Assembly (NCBI RefSeq): GCF_003944705.1
Contig: NZ_RWIS01000012.1
Span: 1-64,000, forward strand
DNA from: Hymenobacter metallilatus
GTDB taxonomy: Bacteria > Bacteroidota > Bacteroidia > Cytophagales > Hymenobacteraceae
Direction: 5' to 3'
Length of the DNA: 64,000 nucleotides
The notes under the pieces: generated by a model
Told to the model about the DNA's origin: nothing
The model's input: the letters and a program-made list of their open reading frames with translations, nothing else
Database searches by the model: none
Shown here: piece by piece, positions 8,228 through 16,447 of the stretch
Layout: every line of letters starts with the position of its first letter
Numbering within the stretch: the stretch's first letter is position 1
Translations under genes and position numbers: made by a program

Positions 8228-9306
8228 AGCGCGGCGGGGCCGGCCGGCCGGCGGGTTGTGCGCCGCCAGAGTTCCAGCAGCGTAATCACCACAATGGAGA
8301 GGGCCAGCGTCAGGAACACTGAGCCGGCTACAATCAGCCAGCGGATGGGCTTGCTCTTTTTGGTGGCCGGATAGGCTTTCTGCACGAGGTAGAGCGAAGA
8401 AAGTTTGCCTTTCAGGGCAACATCGGCGGTTTCAAAGTCGCCCCGGGCCTTTACCAGGCGAGCCTGCAGGTCGGTCATGCGGGCCGTAAACAGGTTCAGC
8501 GAATCTACGCCCCGGGTATAGTCTTCCAGGTTGATGACGTTGCCTTCCTCCGAGCGGGTGAGGCCCCGCAGAGCCCGGCGCAAGCCAGCCGCTTTGCCTC
8601 CTTCCCCTTCGCCCTCGGCCTGCCGTAGCTCCGACTCTACTTTGATAATCTCCCGGGCCAGGTAGCGCGACTGTTGCTCCAGCCCGTAAATGCCGTAGTG
8701 CCGCCGGGCCTGAATCAGCTTCTGCCGCGACGTTTCAAACTCTTTATTCAGAAACTGATACCGTTGCTGGTAGATGCCCAACACATTGCGGCGGTTTTCC
8801 AGGGTCAGCTGCTGATTCACCGAGTCAATAACCTGTACCAGGGCATTGGCAATACGGGCGGCCAGCTGCTTGTCCTCGTCAAAAAACGTCAGCTCAATGG
8901 CGTCCCGCTCGTTGTGCACAATATCCAGGTTGGAGCTGAACTTGCGCAGGGCGGCATCATCGGCGGCATCGTCGCCGACCGGGCCGGTAGCGTAGTGCTG
9001 GTGCAGGCGGAAGCGCTTGATAATCAGTTCGGCCACTGGTTGCGACTCGCCAATGGTGATTACGCGGTCCAGGTCCTCGGTGCGGCCGCCCAGCTCCAGC
9101 TTGCTGCCTTCCGTGGCAATGCGGTCGGGGTCGGTGGTTTGAGGGTTGGTCGGGAAGAATACGGCCGTTGATTTGTACACGTTGGGCAGCAACAGTGCTA
9201 CAACTATGCTTGCTACCAGAGCCAGCACGAGGGCCAGGCCTACTAGTTTTTTCCAACGGTTTATGATAGGCCACAGGCCCAGGAGGGAATAGGACGGCTC
9301 CGACAT
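8224..9306 (-). CDS. Wzz/chain-length determinant family protein
   Basis: The start at 9306 (MSEPSYSLLG) is chosen over a longer frame because a promoter-like CTTATTTG lies four bases upstream and the Wzz fold begins here. The 360-residue product has two terminal membrane helices (about 20-42 and 318-342) around a periplasmic domain with a long coiled coil (about 165-290). This is the Wzz/GumC layout that sets polysaccharide chain length. No C-terminal tyrosine-kinase domain is present. It is the first gene of a two-gene operon with the O-antigen ligase. Confidence 0.88.
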   Translation of the reverse strand: MSEPSYSLLGLWPIINRWKKLVGLALVLALVASIVVALLLPNVYKSTAVFFPTNPQTTDPDRIATEGSKLELGGRTEDLDRVITIGESQPVAELIIKRFRLHQHYATGPVGDDAADDAALRKFSSNLDIVHNERDAIELTFFDEDKQLAARIANALVQVIDSVNQQLTLENRRNVLGIYQQRYQFLNKEFETSRQKLIQARRHYGIYGLEQQSRYLAREIIKVESELRQAEGEGEGGKAAGLRRALRGLTRSEEGNVINLEDYTRGVDSLNLFTARMTDLQARLVKARGDFETADVALKGKLSSLYLVQKAYPATKKSKPIRWLIVAGSVFLTLALSIVVITLLELWRRTTRRPAGPAAL

Positions 9307-9310
9307 GCTG

Positions 9311-9318
9311 CAAATAAG
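9311..9318 (-). promoter_or_regulatory. -7-like box four bases before the wzz start
   Basis: The minus strand reads CTTATTTG, then CAGC, then ATG. The TTTG half of the Bacteroidetes -7 box is intact. The spacing would put transcription start at or next to the ATG, implying a leaderless message. Confidence 0.4.
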
Positions 9319-9511
9319 ACCGTGCGACCAGAAAGTGGAAAGGTCAGACGTCGACGGCAGGCAAATATAGAGGAAAAACCCCCGCACCTAGCCCCTTTTA
9401 CCCCGCTGCGCCCACGGTCTTTTCCGTAGTTTTACGCTTCTGTGGCCGGGTAATGCGCCTTGGGTACCTTGCCGTTGGGTTCTTTCTTCAGGCTCCTTAC
9501 TATTCTAGCCT

Positions 9512-10954
9512 ATCAAACGCTTCCTCGGAAACATCAGCTTTGTAGTCCTGCTCAACCTGCTGGTAAAACCTGGCTGGGTGGTGTTGGAAAATGTGGTGCA
9601 GGACCGCATCGGGCATGAGCAGTTTGGCACCTTTACTGCCCTCCTGACGCTGGCCACCATTGTGGCGGCGGTTTCCGATCTGGGTACTACCCAACTCACT
9701 ACTAAGCGTCTGGCTGCTTCCCCTGGCTATTTTACCGATTTCTTCCCCACGCTGCTGCCGCTCCGGGCGGGGTTGGGCCTTGGTTTCCTGTTCCTGACGA
9801 TGGGAGCCGGCTGGTTGCTGGGCTACCGGGGGCACTGGCTGCTGCTGCTGGCCATTACGGCGGCGGGGCTGCTGCTTACGCAGTACACGCTGTTTTTGCG
9901 CGGGGTGCTGCAGGCCCACCAGCGTTTCAATACCGATGCCGTACTGTCGGTGCTGGAGCGGCTGCTGCTGCTGGGCCTGGTGCTGGTGCTGCTGCCGCTG
10001 GGGCTCACCCTGGACCGGTACGTAGGTGCGCGCACCGCGGCGGTGCTGGTTGCTTTTCTGCTGCTGCTGGCGCTTATCCGGCGGCTGTACGGCCGGGTGG
10101 CCCTGCGGCCCCGTTGGCAGCAGGCCCGGCAGCTGCTGCTGGAAAGCCTGCCGCTGGCCTTTATCACGCTGGTGTATGGGCTCAACGAGCGGATAGACAT
10201 GCTTATGCTGGAGCGGATCGTGTCGGCCCGGGAAGCCAGCTACTACGCCGCCGCCTACCGCTGGGTGGATGCCGTGATGATGTACCTCTGGACGGTGCTG
10301 CCGCTGTTTTTTGCCCGTTTCGCTTTTGCCACCGGCCGCACCCGTGAGCAGCAGGAGCTGCTGTGGTTCGGGCAGCGGGTGGTAACGGTGCCCCTGCTGC
10401 TGGTAGTGGGTTTCGGCTTGTTCAGGGGCGAGCTGCTGTTCTTTCAGTTTAAACACAGCAGCCCCGCCGAGCTGCTCCGCATGACTCAGTGCCTGCAGGT
10501 GCTGTTCCTGAACGTGCTGGTCCATGCCTTTTTCGCCATCTATAGCACGCTGCTCACCAGCACCGACCACGAAAAACCGGTTTCCTGGCTGGTAACGGGT
10601 AGCATCGTGCTCAACACGGGCCTCAACTTTCTGCTGATGCCGCGCTACGGGGCCTTGGCCGGAGCGTTTAATACGCTGCTATGTGCCGTAGTTGTATCGG
10701 TGGGGTACGTGTGGCTGGTGCCCCGCCGAACCGGCGTGCAGCTGCCCTGGGGGGTAATGGGCCGGCTGGCACTGGCGTTTCTGGGGCTGTGCGGAGGCTG
10801 GCAGCTGCTGCGCACCTACTCGGGCCTGCCGTGGTGGCTGGAAACCAGTATTGCGGGCGTTTGGCTGTTGGTGCTGATATTCGCGCTGGGTATAGTGTCG
10901 GTGGCCGAGCTACAGGCGCTGCGAACCAACAAACAGCTACCCGGGCAGCAGTAA
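9512..10954 (+). CDS. Wzx-like polysaccharide flippase (MATE/PST superfamily), apparent ATC start
   Basis: The membrane protein has about 12 to 14 helices and resembles flippases that export lipid-linked polysaccharide units. The first standard start is GTG at 9578 (458 residues). However, the frame stays open and family-like back to 9512, encoding IKRFLGNISF, NLLVKPGW and then VVLENVVQDRIG. From memory this N-terminus is conserved in Bacteroidetes homologues. A TAG lies two codons upstream and no ATG, GTG or TTG occurs between it and 9578, so ATC at 9512 is the best start (480 residues). A recent start-codon mutation or use of CTG is also possible. It lies divergent to wzz. Confidence 0.75.
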   Translation: MKRFLGNISFVVLLNLLVKPGWVVLENVVQDRIGHEQFGTFTALLTLATIVAAVSDLGTTQLTTKRLAASPGYFTDFFPTLLPLRAGLGLGFLFLTMGAGWLLGYRGHWLLLLAITAAGLLLTQYTLFLRGVLQAHQRFNTDAVLSVLERLLLLGLVLVLLPLGLTLDRYVGARTAAVLVAFLLLLALIRRLYGRVALRPRWQQARQLLLESLPLAFITLVYGLNERIDMLMLERIVSAREASYYAAAYRWVDAVMMYLWTVLPLFFARFAFATGRTREQQELLWFGQRVVTVPLLLVVGFGLFRGELLFFQFKHSSPAELLRMTQCLQVLFLNVLVHAFFAIYSTLLTSTDHEKPVSWLVTGSIVLNTGLNFLLMPRYGALAGAFNTLLCAVVVSVGYVWLVPRRTGVQLPWGVMGRLALAFLGLCGGWQLLRTYSGLPWWLETSIAGVWLLVLIFALGIVSVAELQALRTNKQLPGQQ

Positions 10955-11062
10955 AACGCGCCAATGGTACGCGCAAAAGCCCATTAAGCTGAGCAAAGGA
11001 AATACGCCACGTCTGCGCGTCAATCCAGGCTGGCCGAGGAACCTCACGTGGTGGCGTTAGAT

Positions 11063-11070
11063 TACCTTGG
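11063..11070 (+). promoter_or_regulatory. probable -7 box for the GT4 gene
   Basis: TACCTTGG differs from TAnnTTTG at one base. It lies 46 bases before the ATG at 11117, in the short spacer after the flippase gene. Confidence 0.35.
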
Positions 11071-11116
11071 CAACGTCAGCCCCTCACACCCTCTCACCCC
11101 TTCCTACCCCAACTCC

Positions 11117-12250
11117 ATGCACATAGCCGTCAACGTCCGCTTTCTGCTGCCTGGCGATAAGCTGGAGGGAATTGGGCGGTTTACGCTGGAAACCCTGCGC
11201 CATATGGTGCAGCAACAACCGGAGCACACGTTTCATTTTCTCTTCGACAGAGCCTTTGATGCGCGGTATCTGCTGGGGCCGAACGTGGTGCCGCACGTGT
11301 TGCGGCCCCCAGCCCGGCACCCGCTGCTGTGGGTGGTCTGGTTTGAGGGAGCCGTGGCCCAGTGGCTGCGCCGCCACCGCCCGGCCGTATTCCTCAGCCC
11401 CGACGGCTTTACCACCCTGCGCACCCGGGTACCCCGCGTAACCGTGCTTCACGACCTGGCTTTCGAGCACTTTCCCCAGGACGTAAGCAAGCTGGTGCTG
11501 CGCTACTATCAGTATTTCACCCCCCGGTTTGCCCGCGCCTCTAAGCGGTTGGTGGCTGTATCAGAAGCTACCCGCCAGGATATTGTGCGCACCTACGGCA
11601 TTGCGGAGGGGAACATCAGCGTGGTGTACAACGCCGCCGATACGCATTTTCGGCCCCAGCCGGCGACGGTGCAGCGGGCCACCCGGGAGCGGTTTGCCGC
11701 CGGTAAAGACTACTTCCTGTTTGTTGGAGCCCTGCAGCCCCGCAAAAATCTGGTGAATCTGCTGCGGGCTTTTGATGCGTTCAAAACGGCTACCGGGGCC
11801 ACTACCAAGCTGCTGATAGTGGGCCGCACGGCTTGGAAAGCCGGCCCCATCTTCGAGGTGTACCAGCAGCTGCGCTACCGCCACGATGTTCATCTCACCG
11901 GCCGCGCCACTGATGCGGAGCTGGTAGAGCTGTACGCCGCCGCTCTGGCCACCTGCTACGTGCCGTACTTCGAGGGCTTCGGTATTCCCGTCATCGAGGC
12001 CCAGGCCTGCGACTCTCCGGTACTTACTTCCAACTGCAGCTCCCTGCCCGAAGTAGCCGGCGGCGCGGCCTGCCTGGTGGATCCGTTTGCCGTTTCCTCC
12101 ATCACCGAGGGCCTGCACCGGATATACGCATCGGCGGAGTACCGGCAGCAGCTCATTGAGCAGGGCCGACGCAACGTGCAGCGGTTTTCCTGGCCGGAAA
12201 GCGCCCGTCGCCTCTGGGCCGAAGTAGAGCGGGCCGCTGAGCTTTGTTAG
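11117..12250 (+). CDS. GT4-family glycosyltransferase
   Basis: The ATG at 11117 (MHIAVNVRFLL) gives the normal GT4 N-terminal strand. The longer frame adds 23 residues of non-family sequence. The 377-residue soluble enzyme has a glycine loop (GIGRF), VLHDLAFEHFP, AVSEATRQDI, the donor-domain start FVGALQPRKN, and the EGFGIPVIEAQAC nucleotide-sugar motif with paired glutamates followed by SNCSSLPEVAGGAA. This set is typical of mannosyl- or glucosyltransferases using GDP- or UDP-sugars for exopolysaccharide. The TAG stop lies in the first unit of a heptamer repeat tract. Confidence 0.9.
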   Translation: MHIAVNVRFLLPGDKLEGIGRFTLETLRHMVQQQPEHTFHFLFDRAFDARYLLGPNVVPHVLRPPARHPLLWVVWFEGAVAQWLRRHRPAVFLSPDGFTTLRTRVPRVTVLHDLAFEHFPQDVSKLVLRYYQYFTPRFARASKRLVAVSEATRQDIVRTYGIAEGNISVVYNAADTHFRPQPATVQRATRERFAAGKDYFLFVGALQPRKNLVNLLRAFDAFKTATGATTKLLIVGRTAWKAGPIFEVYQQLRYRHDVHLTGRATDAELVELYAAALATCYVPYFEGFGIPVIEAQACDSPVLTSNCSSLPEVAGGAACLVDPFAVSSITEGLHRIYASAEYRQQLIEQGRRNVQRFSWPESARRLWAEVERAAELC

Positions 12251-12474
12251 TTGTTAGTTGCTGGTTGTTAGTTGTTGGTTGGCGGTTGTTAGCGAAAACA
12301 CAAAACCTATCGGCTAACAACTACCAACTGCCAACTACCAACTACCAACTGCCAACTGCCAACTACCAACTACCAACTACCAACTAACAACTGCCAACTA
12401 ACAACTGTCAACTACCAACTACCAACTACCAACTGCCAACTGCCAACTAACAACTACCAACCAGCAACTAACAA
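12247..12474. repeat. heptanucleotide tandem tract forming a large inverted repeat
   Basis: The left part (12247-12293) is built of GTTAGTT/GTTGGTT units. After a loop of about 30 bases, the right part (from about 12318) holds about 22 units of CAACTAC, CAACTGC or CAACTAA in tandem. The two parts are complementary, so a long, slippery hairpin is possible. The right part is three times the length of the left, consistent with replication-slippage expansion. No ORF is supported inside. Confidence 0.9.
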
Positions 12475-12480
12475 CGAGAC

Positions 12481-13110
12481 ATGCACCTACACCGCATGCC
12501 CGGCCTGGTGCAGCGCCTGTTTCCGGAGTGTCTCTGGACTATGCCGCCTGCCACGCCGCCTACCCTGTACCTGACCTTCGATGATGGGCCTATTCCGGAG
12601 GAAACCCCTTTTGTGCTGGAGCAGCTGGCGCGGTTCGGGGCGCAGGCTACGTTCTTCTGCGTGGGGGATAATGTGCGCAAACACCCGGCGGTGGCCCGGC
12701 AGGTGCTGGCTGCCGGCCACCGCCTGGCCAATCATACCTACCACCACCTCAGCGGCTGGAGCCGATCTGAAGCCGAGTACCTGGCCGACGTGGCCCGCTG
12801 CCAGCACCTGCTGCAGCAGCTGCAGCCCGAAGCCCGGCCACTGCTGCGCCCGCCCTACGGCCGCATTACCCGCGCCCTGGCCCGGCAGCTGAATACCACC
12901 CACCAGATTATTATGTGGGATGTGCTGACTTGCGACTATGACCCGGATTTCGCCCCCGAGCAGTGCCTGGCTACTGCCGTCCGGCTTACGCGGCCGGGCT
13001 CCATTATCGTGTTTCACGACAGCCTCAAGGCCAGCCGCAACCTACGGTACGTGCTACCCCGCTACCTGGCCCACTTCGCCGGGCTGGGGTACCGGTTTGC
13101 CAAGCTGTAG
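12481..13110 (+). CDS. polysaccharide deacetylase (NodB-fold, CE4)
   Basis: The 209-residue protein is a near-minimal NodB domain. TFDDGP at 32-37 supplies the catalytic and metal Asp (D34/D35), HTYHH at 85-89 supplies the two metal His residues, RPPYG at 123-127 lines the groove, and H179 in VFHD is the catalytic acid. It probably removes N-acetyl groups from an exported glycan or from chitooligosaccharide-like chains. No signal peptide is evident, so the site of action is unclear. The next glycosyltransferase starts six bases downstream, making a likely pair. Confidence 0.9.
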   Translation: MHLHRMPGLVQRLFPECLWTMPPATPPTLYLTFDDGPIPEETPFVLEQLARFGAQATFFCVGDNVRKHPAVARQVLAAGHRLANHTYHHLSGWSRSEAEYLADVARCQHLLQQLQPEARPLLRPPYGRITRALARQLNTTHQIIMWDVLTCDYDPDFAPEQCLATAVRLTRPGSIIVFHDSLKASRNLRYVLPRYLAHFAGLGYRFAKL

Positions 13111-13116
13111 AACCTC

Positions 13117-14217
13117 ATGCTAATTTTTCTCGCGCTGTGTTTTCTGGGCTGGTTTGGGCTGTTGCTTACGGCTACCGTGCTGTTTGGGCGCCGGGAACGG
13201 CCTGCGTCGTCGCTGCCGAACCCATTGCCCCGGGTGAGTATTCTCATTGCGGCCCGCAATGAGGAAGCAGCCATCGGGCGGTGCCTGGCTGCTATTCGAA
13301 GGGTGCAGTACCCGCCGGAGTTGGTAGAAGTACTGCTCGGCGACGACGGCTCCACCGATAATACAGCTGCTGTGGCCGCCGCTGCCATGCAGGGCTACGG
13401 TGGTGTGTTCCGCGTGGTGCCCATTACGCAGCCGCTGGGCCGGGCCCGGGGCAAAGCCAACGTGCTGGCCCATCTGGCCCGGGCTGCCACTACCGGGTAT
13501 TTCTGTATTACCGATGCTGATATTGCCGTACCGCCCACCTGGCTCAGGGCCTTGCTGGCCGAGGCCCAGTCGGGTATTGGCAGCGTAACCGGCCTCACGC
13601 TGGTAACCGGCCCCCGCCTGTTTCACCGGCTTCAGGGCCTGGATTGGCTGCTCTCCTTGGGCCTGGTGCAGGTGGTAACCGACCTGGGCCGTCCCGTAAC
13701 GGCCATGGGCAACAATATGCTGGTTACCCGCGCCGCCTACGAGGCTACCGGCGGCTATGAAGCTCTGCCGTTTTCCGTAACCGAGGATTTTGAGTTGTTC
13801 AAAGCCATTTTGCACCGGGGCTTTGGCTACCGCAACCTGTTCCGCCCGGAGGTACTGGCCGAGTCGCTGCCGATGTACACCTGGGGCGAGCTGCTGCACC
13901 AGCGGCGGCGCTGGCTGCACGGGGTAGAGCAGCTGCCCTGGTGGCTGCAGGTATGCCTGGCCTTATACGGCTCATTTTACCCCTTACTGCTGGCACTGGG
14001 CGTGGTGGCGGGCTGGCCGGCTGTGCTGGGAGTATGGGCGGCTAAGCTGGCAGTGCAGGGCTGGCTGGCTACCAAGTGCTTTCGGCAGGTAGGCCGCCGC
14101 CCGCCCCTGGAGCTGCTGCCTCTCTTTGAGTTGTACACGATGATGCTCACGGTGGGGCTGGGCCTGTTCCGCTTGCTGCCGCTGGGGTTTGAGTGGAAGG
14201 GCCGGCAGTACCGCTGA
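13117..14217 (+). CDS. family 2 glycosyltransferase, membrane-anchored
   Basis: The 366-residue enzyme has an N-terminal helix (1-22), then ILIAARNEEAAIG, GDDGSTDNT, TDADIAVP, VTEDFELF and the QRRRW processivity motif. Two or three C-terminal membrane helices follow. The protein ends in GFEWKGRQYR, the same closing motif as the GT2 at 1966, so the two are paralogues. It follows the NodB deacetylase directly, suggesting that the pair builds and modifies one polymer or lipid-linked sugar. Confidence 0.88.
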   Translation: MLIFLALCFLGWFGLLLTATVLFGRRERPASSLPNPLPRVSILIAARNEEAAIGRCLAAIRRVQYPPELVEVLLGDDGSTDNTAAVAAAAMQGYGGVFRVVPITQPLGRARGKANVLAHLARAATTGYFCITDADIAVPPTWLRALLAEAQSGIGSVTGLTLVTGPRLFHRLQGLDWLLSLGLVQVVTDLGRPVTAMGNNMLVTRAAYEATGGYEALPFSVTEDFELFKAILHRGFGYRNLFRPEVLAESLPMYTWGELLHQRRRWLHGVEQLPWWLQVCLALYGSFYPLLLALGVVAGWPAVLGVWAAKLAVQGWLATKCFRQVGRRPPLELLPLFELYTMMLTVGLGLFRLLPLGFEWKGRQYR

Positions 14218-14280
14218 GCAAGTGAAAGTGCCCTCCTGAGCGGTGCGGTAAGCCGTGTCATAGCAGCACGGGTTATTCCC

Positions 14281-14400
14281 CTACATCAGCACTTGCACGA
14301 TTAGCCAGTTGCCCCATACGGCCAGCACTGACAGCAGGTGACAACCGGCAGCCTTCCCGGAAGCCCTGTTGCGCTGGCTGCAGGCCTGCAATGGGTACAT
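14281..14400 (-). CDS. possible small membrane protein (39 residues)
   Basis: An ATG-to-TAG frame fills the middle of the 239-base spacer. It encodes a polar, basic N-terminal half and a hydrophobic C-terminal half (HLLSVLAVWGNWLIVQVLM). Codon choice resembles neighbouring genes. The other strand also reads protein-like for about 35 codons, so this may be a decayed gene fragment. I see no homology that decides it. Confidence 0.2.
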   Translation of the reverse strand: MYPLQACSQRNRASGKAAGCHLLSVLAVWGNWLIVQVLM

Positions 14401-14444
14401 GAAGGACGACGGCGTTTTCACTCTTCGCCCATCTAACAATTCAC

Positions 14445-14452
14445 CACTTTTG
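14445..14452 (+). promoter_or_regulatory. -7-like box four bases before tatD
   Basis: CACTTTTG is one base from TAnnTTTG. It is followed by TAGC and the ATG, the same four-base spacing as at wzz and the YtcJ gene. Confidence 0.4.
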
Positions 14453-14456
14453 TAGC

Positions 14457-15242
14457 ATGCAATTTTCTGACTCGCACGCGCACGTGTACTCCGAGCAGCT
14501 CAAGCCCGACCAGGATGAGCTGCTGCTCCGGGCCTTCGAGGCCGGGGTGGAAACCATCTTCATGCCCAACATCGACCACACCAGTATTGATGCCATGCTG
14601 GAAGTGGAGGCCCGCTACCCCAACCAGTGCTTCGCCCAGATGGGCCTGCACCCCTGCCACGTTACCCGTCAGTTTGAGAAGGAGTTGTACGAGGTGGAAA
14701 CCTGGCTCAGCCAGCGGCCCTTTGCGGCAGTAGGGGAGTGTGGCATTGACCTTTACTGGGACAAAACCATGCTGGCGGAACAGCAAGAAGCCCTGCGCAT
14801 TCAGGTGGCCCTGGCCAAAAAACACCACCTGCCCCTGGTGCTGCACACCCGCGAAGCCTTCCGCGAAGCCGCCGACATTATCACGGCCGCTCAGGACGGC
14901 TCCCTGCGCGGGGTGTTCCACTGCTTCTCGGGCACCCGCGAGGAAGCCGAGGAAGTTATCCGCCTGGGTTTCAAGCTGGGCATTGGCGGGGTAGCCACGT
15001 TCAAAAACGGCGGCCTCGATAAAGTGCTGCCCGGCCTGGGCCTGGAGCATCTGCTGCTGGAAACCGATGCGCCCTACCTGGCACCCGTGCCCCACCGGGG
15101 CAAGCGCAACGAGCCCGCCTATATTCCGCTGGTAGCCTACCGCGTAGCCGAAATACTGGGCGTAACCGCCGCCGAAGTAGCCCAGGCCACCACTCGCAAC
15201 ACCCTGGAGCTGTTTGGGGAAGCGGCGCGGCTCAAAAACTAA
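14457..15242 (+). CDS. TatD-family metal-dependent hydrolase (DNase)
   Basis: The 261-residue TIM-barrel protein has the metal-binding SDSHAHVY at its N-terminus, AVGECGIDLYW with the metal-bridging Glu, LVLHTREAF, GVFHCFSGT, and LLETDAPYLAPVPHRGKRNEP near the C-terminus. All are TatD signatures. TatD enzymes are Mg-dependent 3'-5' nucleases or D-aminoacyl-tRNA deacylase-like hydrolases. Length and motif spacing are normal. It is a single gene with a promoter-like box directly before the ATG. Confidence 0.93.
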   Translation: MQFSDSHAHVYSEQLKPDQDELLLRAFEAGVETIFMPNIDHTSIDAMLEVEARYPNQCFAQMGLHPCHVTRQFEKELYEVETWLSQRPFAAVGECGIDLYWDKTMLAEQQEALRIQVALAKKHHLPLVLHTREAFREAADIITAAQDGSLRGVFHCFSGTREEAEEVIRLGFKLGIGGVATFKNGGLDKVLPGLGLEHLLLETDAPYLAPVPHRGKRNEPAYIPLVAYRVAEILGVTAAEVAQATTRNTLELFGEAARLKN

Positions 15243-15304
15243 TCCGGCAGAGTAGATATGGCGCACCCGGCTTCGCTGAACTTCATTCGCACCAGCAGCT
15301 TCAT

Positions 15305-15383
15305 TGTCATTCCGAGCAACGCGAGGAATCTGGGTCAACCCTTGAATGGGAAATCCAGATTTCTCGCGTTGCTCGGAATGACA
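15305..15383. repeat. GTCATTCCGAGC-type inverted repeat
   Basis: TGTCATTCCGAGCAACGCGA and its complement TCGCGTTGCTCGGAATGACA face each other across a short loop. The arms are nearly perfect. It lies between the convergent tatD and RibD-like genes and could stop transcription from both sides. Confidence 0.85.
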
Positions 15384-15401
15384 GTTTCAGGAGACTGGCA
15401 A

Positions 15402-16106
15402 CTACGCCCCCGAAAAGCGGTATTTCAGCCAGACGACGTCGTTATCCAGCTGTTGCACCTCTTTTAGATGAAGGCGCGTGGCCGGGCCTTTTTGCAGGTA
15501 GTCGCTCACCTCAAACGTGGTGGGCGAGTGAGGCGTGCCATCAGCAATGGGCAGCACCAGCAGACTCAGCTCGTCAATCAGGCCGGCGTTGAGTAGGGAG
15601 CCGTTCAGGTGGCCGCCGCCTTCCAGCATCAGCGTTTCAATGGGAAACAGCCGGGCCAGCTGCTCCAGCGCCGAAGCAAAATCTATTTCCTTCCCGCCCG
15701 CGAACAAGTAGGAAATACGCTGGCGCTGTAAGTAGTATAGGTATTCGTCGCTGACCTGCTCCGTGAGCACCTCCACGATATGGTCGCCGCCGGTGGCGTT
15801 GCTGTTCCAGCCCAATTTCCCGTGGGCATCCACGGCCACGGCGAAGGAAGTGGCAGAGGCATCCCCAACGAAAGGCTCCCGGGCAATGGGGTGGGGGGCG
15901 GGCTGCAAGTCAGGCTGCACACCGCCCGAGAAGTCGCGCTCCATGGTGATGCGCCCGCACATCCAGGCCTGGCTGGTAAAAGTGTCGTGGTATTTCTCGA
16001 AGTAGCCGGCGTAGGTTTCGGTCAGGTTTTCATCCTGCCAGTTGGCCGACAGAATCCTTCCGTCCACGGAGGACATCATGTGGCAGATTACGTGGGGTCG
16101 TTTCAT
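15402..16106 (-). CDS. RibD C-terminal/dihydrofolate reductase-like protein
   Basis: The start at 16106 (MKRPHVICHMMSSVDGRI) matches the family N-terminus. The longer frame adds 46 residues lacking family features. The 234-residue protein has the S-x-DG substrate-loop motif near the start, WMCGRITMERDF, and the NADPH-binding EGGGHLNGSLLNAGLIDEL near residues 175-193. It resembles the reductase half of RibD without a deaminase domain. Stand-alone versions reduce unknown pyrimidine- or pterin-like substrates. No riboflavin gene is adjacent. Confidence 0.85.
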   Translation of the reverse strand: MKRPHVICHMMSSVDGRILSANWQDENLTETYAGYFEKYHDTFTSQAWMCGRITMERDFSGGVQPDLQPAPHPIAREPFVGDASATSFAVAVDAHGKLGWNSNATGGDHIVEVLTEQVSDEYLYYLQRQRISYLFAGGKEIDFASALEQLARLFPIETLMLEGGGHLNGSLLNAGLIDELSLLVLPIADGTPHSPTTFEVSDYLQKGPATRLHLKEVQQLDNDVVWLKYRFSGA

Positions 16107-16240
16107 AGGCCCTTTAAACGGCAATTCTGCCACCGCGGCCCAGTAGCAGGCCTGCCGCCCGCCATTTTGGTGCGCCGGAAAAGGCCCGGCCACACCCGAA
16201 AGCAGCGGCCCATGTGGCCCGGCTACGGCCCGGGAGGTAA

Positions 16241-16273
16241 ACAAAAAGCCCGTTTGCGGCTTGCAAACGGGCT
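16241..16273 (-). terminator. rho-independent terminator of tRNA-Ser
   Basis: On the minus strand AGCCCGTTTGC pairs with GCAAACGGGCT across five bases, followed by TTTTTGTTT. It begins six bases after the tRNA 3' end. Confidence 0.85.
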
Positions 16274-16278
16274 CTTAG

Positions 16279-16366
16279 CAGAGAGGATGGGATTCGAACC
16301 CACGATGAGCTTTAGACCCATACACACTTTCCAGGCGTGCTCCTTCAACCACTCGGACACCTCTCT
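16279..16366 (-). tRNA. tRNA-Ser (anticodon GGA)
   Basis: The 88-base gene has a 7-bp acceptor stem (AGAGAGG with CCTCTCT), a type-II long variable arm, and the T-loop GGGTTCGAATCCC. The anticodon loop is CTGGAAA, giving GGA, which reads UCC/UCU serine codons. The discriminator base is G, as expected for serine. CCA is not encoded. It is followed by its own terminator. Confidence 0.95.
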
Positions 16367-16447
16367 GGGTGTGCATCAAGGATGCGGTTAGGTGGCGCAA
16401 AATAACACCCGATTTTCGGGATACGCAAGCCGACGGTGGCCCTTTGC

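Noticed and set aside
9500..10570. 356-codon minus-strand ORF opposite the flippase
   Set aside because: Gln/His-rich shadow typical of high-GC opposite strands; the plus-strand frame encodes a real membrane protein.
12247..12474. CRISPR-like look of the heptamer array
   Set aside because: Units are contiguous 7-mers without unique spacers and there are no cas genes.
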